A program made the translations under genes and the position numbers. A stretch of DNA of 64,000 nt from positions 558,001 to 622,000 of the forward strand of contig JACKNG010000002.1 in NCBI GenBank assembly GCA_024235015.1, written 5' to 3'. The stretch is from Gammaproteobacteria bacterium. Its GTDB lineage: Bacteria; Pseudomonadota; Gammaproteobacteria; Ga0077536. Positions 60,460 through 64,000 of this stretch are shown here, one piece after another. Under the pieces are notes generated by a model. That model ran no database searches. It saw only the letters and a program-made list of their open reading frames with translations, and was not told where the DNA came from. Position 1 is the stretch's first letter. Each line of letters opens with the position of its first letter.

Positions 60460-61794
60460 TCAGCGCTGCGCGGTCTGCACGTCCGAGTACAGGCTGTGCG
60501 CGCCGAAGCGCATCTGGTGCGCCCGGCCGAGGCCCTCGGCGACGAAGTCGACGCTGAAGCTCTGCTTCAACTCCTTGCCGTCCCAGGTGTAGGCACGCAG
60601 GAACTGCTCGGCCTGCTCGTCGTCGCGATCCCACTTCGACAATGCCGAGGAGGTGAAGTAGATGCGCGAGCCGTCCCAGCTCGACGAGCCCATGTTGATC
60701 TGGGCGCCGATCTTCTTCTTGTAGATCTCCTTGGGATGGAAGGGATCGCTGACGTCGATGAGCCGCGTGGTGCCGTCGGCAATGCCCTGCCACCAGAGAT
60801 AGCGATCGTCGTTGGTGATGACGATGGAGCCGGGGAAGGTCGGGTTCTCGGGATCGCCGACGGTGAGCACGTCCTTGGCCTGCCATTCGCCCTTGTCGTC
60901 CTGGTAGATCAGCCACAACTTGGAGGTCAGGCTGGCATGGGTGAAGGCGTAGTTGTGGTCCTCGCCCAGCGCCCAGCGCACCTCGAGCGGCGCGCCCGGT
61001 ACCTGCAGCACCTTGAGCGGCTGGCGGGTGTGCAGGTTCCAGATCGTCATCGAGTTGCCCCAGCGCTTCATCGCCTCGGCGTCCTGCAGCACCTCGTTGG
61101 AATCGCGCATGTAGTTCGACCAGCCGGTCCAGCTCGAGGTCAGCATGATGTTCTTGCGCGGCAGCACGCGCACGTCGTAGTTATAGCCGTCGGCGAATTC
61201 CTTGCCGGTGGCGCCCTGCATGTTGTCCGGGGTCGGGATCCAGTAGGTCGCGACGTAGTCGCCGTCGTTGGTGTACTCGACCAGCGCGCTGCGCCCGCCG
61301 TGGTCACGGTTGTTGGAGGTTGCCGTGATCAGCACGCGCCCGGGCAGGGCGAACACGGTGTGCGGGCCGGTGGCGCCGCCGCTGGCCTCGACGAAGTCGG
61401 TGATGTGTTTCTTCAGGCGTGGCTTGGCCGGGTCGGTGGCGATGTCGAACAGGTACAGCTGACTGTCGTCCAGGGTGCCCGCCCACAGGGTGCGGCGATC
61501 GTCGCTGAGGCCCGAGTGGTGCGCCTCGTGCTGGCCACCGACCGAGTAGGTGCTGATGACCTTGCCGTAGGTCTCGCTGTCGGGCCGCACGTCGATGGTG
61601 ACGAGCTTGTCCGACTCGTCGCCGACGCCGTCCATGCCCAGCGTCCACACGTAGACGAACTCCTCCTGGCCCTTGATCGGGGTCATGTAAGGCGATTGGC
61701 AGGTCTCGTCGGCGACGACCGGTGCGCCGTGGCCGACCAGGCTCAGGATCAGCGCGCCGATGGTCGTGCGCGCCTTGGACAGGACGTTCTGCAT
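60460..61794 (-). CDS. mtoX: Methanethiol oxidase (selenium-binding protein SBP56 family)
   Basis: 444-residue periplasmic enzyme with a signal peptide ending near GHGAPVVADE. SBP56-family landmarks: YVWTLGMDGVGDESDKLVTIDV, YSVGGQHEAHHSGLSDDRRTLWAG, VEASGGATGPHTVFALPG, WTGWSNYMRDSNEVLQDAEAM, GSIVITNDDRYLWWQ and the C-terminal GLGRAHQMRFGAHSLYSDVQ. Bacterial MtoX is a copper enzyme turning methanethiol into formaldehyde, hydrogen sulfide and peroxide. The assignment to mtoX and not to a generic homologue rests on the following SCO and mauG-like genes, the known mtoX operon order. ATG 61794. Confidence 0.88.
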   Translation of the reverse strand: MQNVLSKARTTIGALILSLVGHGAPVVADETCQSPYMTPIKGQEEFVYVWTLGMDGVGDESDKLVTIDVRPDSETYGKVISTYSVGGQHEAHHSGLSDDRRTLWAGTLDDSQLYLFDIATDPAKPRLKKHITDFVEASGGATGPHTVFALPGRVLITATSNNRDHGGRSALVEYTNDGDYVATYWIPTPDNMQGATGKEFADGYNYDVRVLPRKNIMLTSSWTGWSNYMRDSNEVLQDAEAMKRWGNSMTIWNLHTRQPLKVLQVPGAPLEVRWALGEDHNYAFTHASLTSKLWLIYQDDKGEWQAKDVLTVGDPENPTFPGSIVITNDDRYLWWQGIADGTTRLIDVSDPFHPKEIYKKKIGAQINMGSSSWDGSRIYFTSSALSKWDRDDEQAEQFLRAYTWDGKELKQSFSVDFVAEGLGRAHQMRFGAHSLYSDVQTAQR

Positions 61795-62038
61795 AAAGGC
61801 TCTCCCCTCGCGATCTTGGGGCCCCGGGGCCCGCGATACGCGAGTGTGTCATCGACGGCCCATCCGGTCCATGCCCCGCCCGCGCAGAATGGCCATCGCC
61901 GCACCAGCCCTGCGACGGGCCGCACGGCAGGCCCACCCCCGCCGTGACGACAGGTCCCGACCAGGGTCCTTACAATCGCGAACGCGTGGTGCGTCCGGCG
62001 ACGGCGGCCCACGCCGTTCCCATCGCCCGGAGTCCCCG

Positions 62039-63226
62039 ATGTCAGCCCGCCCCGTCTCCCCGGCCACCGCGCTCGCCGTCATCTCGGTCGCGGTGCTGCT
62101 CGCCACCGCGACCTGGTTCTCCGGCACCGCGGTCACCCCGGCGCTGGTCGCGGCGTGGTCGCTGGACGTGTCCGCGGCCGCCACGCTGACCACCGCCGTG
62201 CAGCTCGGCTTCGTCGCCGGTACGGTGCTGTTCGCGGCCTTCAACCTCGCCGACGTCTTCAACCCGCGGCGGGTGTTCTGCGCCGCGGCGCTGGCCGGCG
62301 CCGCCTGCAACGCGGCCTTCGGCTTCCTCGCCGATGGCCTCGTCGTCGCCGCGGCCTGCCGCTTCGCCACCGGCGTGACCCTGGCCGGGGTCTACCCGGT
62401 TGGCATGAAGCTCGTCGCCGGCTGGTTCGACCGCGGTCTCGGCTGGCAGCTCGGTGTGATGGTCGGCGCGCTCGCGCTCGGCACCGCCTCGCCCTACGGC
62501 CTGGCCGCCTGCGCCGACGGCGCCTGGAGCTGGCGCACGCTGGTCGCGGCCGCCTCGCTCGCCGCCTGCCTCGGCGGCGGCCTGGTCCTGTTCCTGCCGG
62601 ACGGCCCGCACGCGCGACGGCCGGCGCCGTTCCGCCTGCGCATGATGTTCGAGGTCTTCGCCCACCGCCCGTTCCGCTACCAGGCCATCGGCTACTTCGG
62701 CCACATGTGGGAGCTCTACGCCATGTGGTCGCTGGTCGGCTTCTTTCTCGCCGCGCGCGCACCCGCGGCGGCCGCCACGCCCCTGCTGCCGTTCACCGTG
62801 ATCGCCCTCGGCGCACTCGGCTGCGTCGGCGCGGGCTGGCTGTCGCGGCGTTGCGGCGAGCGCCGGGTGGCGCTGGCCGCGCTCACCAGCAGCGGCGTGC
62901 TCAGTCTCACCTCCGGCCTGTGGGCAACCCTGCCGCTGGGCGCGGTGATCGCGCTGACCCTGGCCTGGGGCATCGCCGTCGTGGCCGATTCGCCGCAGCT
63001 CTCCGCGCTGGCGGCGCGCACCTGCCCGCCCGAGTACATCGGCACCGCACTGACGGTGCAGAACGGCATCGGCTTCGCCATCACGGTGGTCTCGATCCAG
63101 CTCCTGCCCGTGGCCGCCGAGTGGCTGGGGTGGCGCTGGGTGTTCACCCTGCTGGCGCCCGGGCCCGCCATCGGTGCCTGGTACCTGTGGCGGCTGGGCC
63201 GCCTGCCGCAGGGCGCGGTGCCGTGA
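62039..63226 (+). CDS. MFS transporter
   Basis: 395 residues, about 12 membrane segments, starting SPATALAVISVAVLLATATWFSGTAVTPALVAAW. Resembles the YfcJ/cyanate-permease-like MFS branch: CRFATGVTLAGVYPVGMKLVAGWFDRGLGWQLGVMVGALALGTA is the conserved helix 4-5 region. ATG 62039, divergent from mtoX and 70 bases before the DmoA-like gene, so it may import the substrate of that enzyme or export a product. No specific substrate evidence. Confidence 0.85.
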   Translation: MSARPVSPATALAVISVAVLLATATWFSGTAVTPALVAAWSLDVSAAATLTTAVQLGFVAGTVLFAAFNLADVFNPRRVFCAAALAGAACNAAFGFLADGLVVAAACRFATGVTLAGVYPVGMKLVAGWFDRGLGWQLGVMVGALALGTASPYGLAACADGAWSWRTLVAAASLAACLGGGLVLFLPDGPHARRPAPFRLRMMFEVFAHRPFRYQAIGYFGHMWELYAMWSLVGFFLAARAPAAAATPLLPFTVIALGALGCVGAGWLSRRCGERRVALAALTSSGVLSLTSGLWATLPLGAVIALTLAWGIAVVADSPQLSALAARTCPPEYIGTALTVQNGIGFAITVVSIQLLPVAAEWLGWRWVFTLLAPGPAIGAWYLWRLGRLPQGAVP

Positions 63227-63296
63227 GCGACGGCGTTGCGCTTGCGTTACAGTTGCCCGCATCACCGCTGACGATACCGGTCGAAGGGGAGGCGCC

Positions 63297-64000
63297 ATGA
63301 CCAAGCAGATCCTGCTCAACGCGTTCGACATGAACACGCCCAGCCACCAGTCCAACGGGCTGTGGCGACATCCGCGCGACCAGCGCCATCGCTACACCTC
63401 GATGGCCTACTGGCAGGACCTCGCGCGCACCCTCGAGCGCGGCCTGTTCGACGGCATCTTCCTCGCCGACGTGACCGGGATCTACGACGTCTACGGCAAC
63501 TCGCCGGACACCGCACTCAGCAACGCCACCCAGGTGCCGACCAACGATCCCTTCGCCATCGTGCCCGTGATGGCGGCGGTGACCGAGCATCTCGGGTTTG
63601 GCGTCACCGGCTCGATTCCCTACCTGCATCCCTACTCCTTCGCGCGCCTGGTCACCTCGCTCGATCACCTGACCAACGGGCGCATCGGTTGGAACGTTGT
63701 CACCGGTTATCTCAACAGCGCGGCCAAGGGCGTCGGCCAGGTCCAGCAGACCGCGCACGATGCGCGCTACGACATCGCCGACGAGTTCATGGAGGTGGTC
63801 TACAAGCTGTGGGAAGGCAGCTGGGAGGACGGCGCCGTGGTGCTCGACAAGGCCGCCGGCATCTACACCGACCCGGCGCGCGTCCACCGCGTCAGCCACG
63901 ACGGCACTTATTACGCCCTCGATGCCGTCCACCTGTGCGAGCCCTCGCCGCAGCGCAGCCCGGTGATCTACCAGGCCGGGACCTCGCCCAAGGGCCAGGC
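63297..64000 (+). CDS. NtaA/SnaA/DszA-family FMNH2-dependent monooxygenase, dimethylsulfide monooxygenase (DmoA)-like (3' end outside window)
   Basis: First 234 residues of a luciferase-superfamily monooxygenase of the NtaA/DszA subgroup. MTKQILLNAFDMNTPSHQSNGLWRHPRD, YWQDLARTLERGLFDGIFLADVTGIYDVYG, VPTNDPFAIVPVMAAVTEHLGFGVTGS, LDHLTNGRIGWNVVTGYLNSAAKG and the region around YKLWEGSWEDGAVVLDK closely recall, from memory, DmoA of Hyphomicrobium, which splits dimethylsulfide to methanethiol and formaldehyde. The nearby mtoX operon supports this. Other members act on nitrilotriacetate, EDTA or sulfones, so the substrate is not settled. ATG 63297 with GGGGAGG upstream. Confidence 0.8.
   Translation, partial: MTKQILLNAFDMNTPSHQSNGLWRHPRDQRHRYTSMAYWQDLARTLERGLFDGIFLADVTGIYDVYGNSPDTALSNATQVPTNDPFAIVPVMAAVTEHLGFGVTGSIPYLHPYSFARLVTSLDHLTNGRIGWNVVTGYLNSAAKGVGQVQQTAHDARYDIADEFMEVVYKLWEGSWEDGAVVLDKAAGIYTDPARVHRVSHDGTYYALDAVHLCEPSPQRSPVIYQAGTSPKGQ

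Noticed and set aside
61820..61840. GC-only palindrome GGGCCCCGGGGCCC upstream of mtoX
   Set aside because: Low-complexity GC symmetry is frequent in this genome; not credible as an operator without conservation.

Overview
The window is a 64 kb stretch of very GC-rich (about 70%) bacterial chromosome. It is densely coded on both strands and has one tRNA, no rRNA and no CRISPR array. The conserved mutY-yggX pair beside an AsmA gene, several PEP-CTERM-type exosortase substrates, FNR-type boxes and many flavin and quinone oxidoreductases suggest a free-living, metabolically versatile gammaproteobacterium. I cannot place it more finely from the sequence. No transposase or integrase was seen.

Layout. 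1-6.7 kb: conserved housekeeping block (AsmA, SRPBCC protein, mutY, yggX, then a divergent DUF1326/DUF2182 pair). 6.9-8.7 kb: tRNA-Phe followed by a lower-GC patch with two unrecognised genes. 8.75-24.1 kb: accessory catabolic region with two D-aminoacylase-type amidohydrolases, a single-chain dimethylformamidase-like protein, an F420-type luciferase-family oxidoreductase, a biotin carrier protein, an acyl-CoA carboxyltransferase, a PRISE-type reductase and a Baeyer-Villiger-type monooxygenase. 24.1-32.3 kb: three exosortase-sorted proteins (one behind a sigma-54 promoter, one broken at a G9 tract) around an MFS transporter and a PQQ-cytochrome c alcohol dehydrogenase. 32.4-54.4 kb: more lipid, aromatic or terpenoid-type catabolism (acyl-CoA synthetase, ADPS-like flavoprotein, luciferase-family monooxygenases, nitroreductase, serine hydrolases, FAD monooxygenases, a second Baeyer-Villiger enzyme, a carotenoid oxygenase) punctuated by REP-like inverted repeats and a 3 x 70 bp tandem repeat. 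54.5-58.4 kb: DUF3149 protein and a TetR regulator followed by a two-gene molybdenum hydroxylase. 58.4-64 kb: methanethiol oxidase operon (mtoX, SCO copper chaperone, MauG-like dihaem protein) with a divergent MFS transporter and a DmoA/NtaA-type monooxygenase.

How the genes may work together. The right end reads as a C1-sulfur module. A DmoA-like enzyme could split dimethylsulfide to methanethiol and formaldehyde, and MtoX, a copper enzyme matured with the SCO and MauG-like proteins, would oxidise the methanethiol. The dimethylformamidase-like fusion would release dimethylamine and formate from DMF or a related amide. The remaining dehydrogenases, monooxygenases, acyl-CoA synthetase and carboxylase parts fit uptake and degradation of diverse hydrophobic or heteroatom-containing organics, but their substrates cannot be read from the sequence.

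Regulation visible in the sequence: one sigma-54 promoter, two near-identical FNR/Anr boxes, several TetR-like palindromes, and REP-like hairpins between genes.
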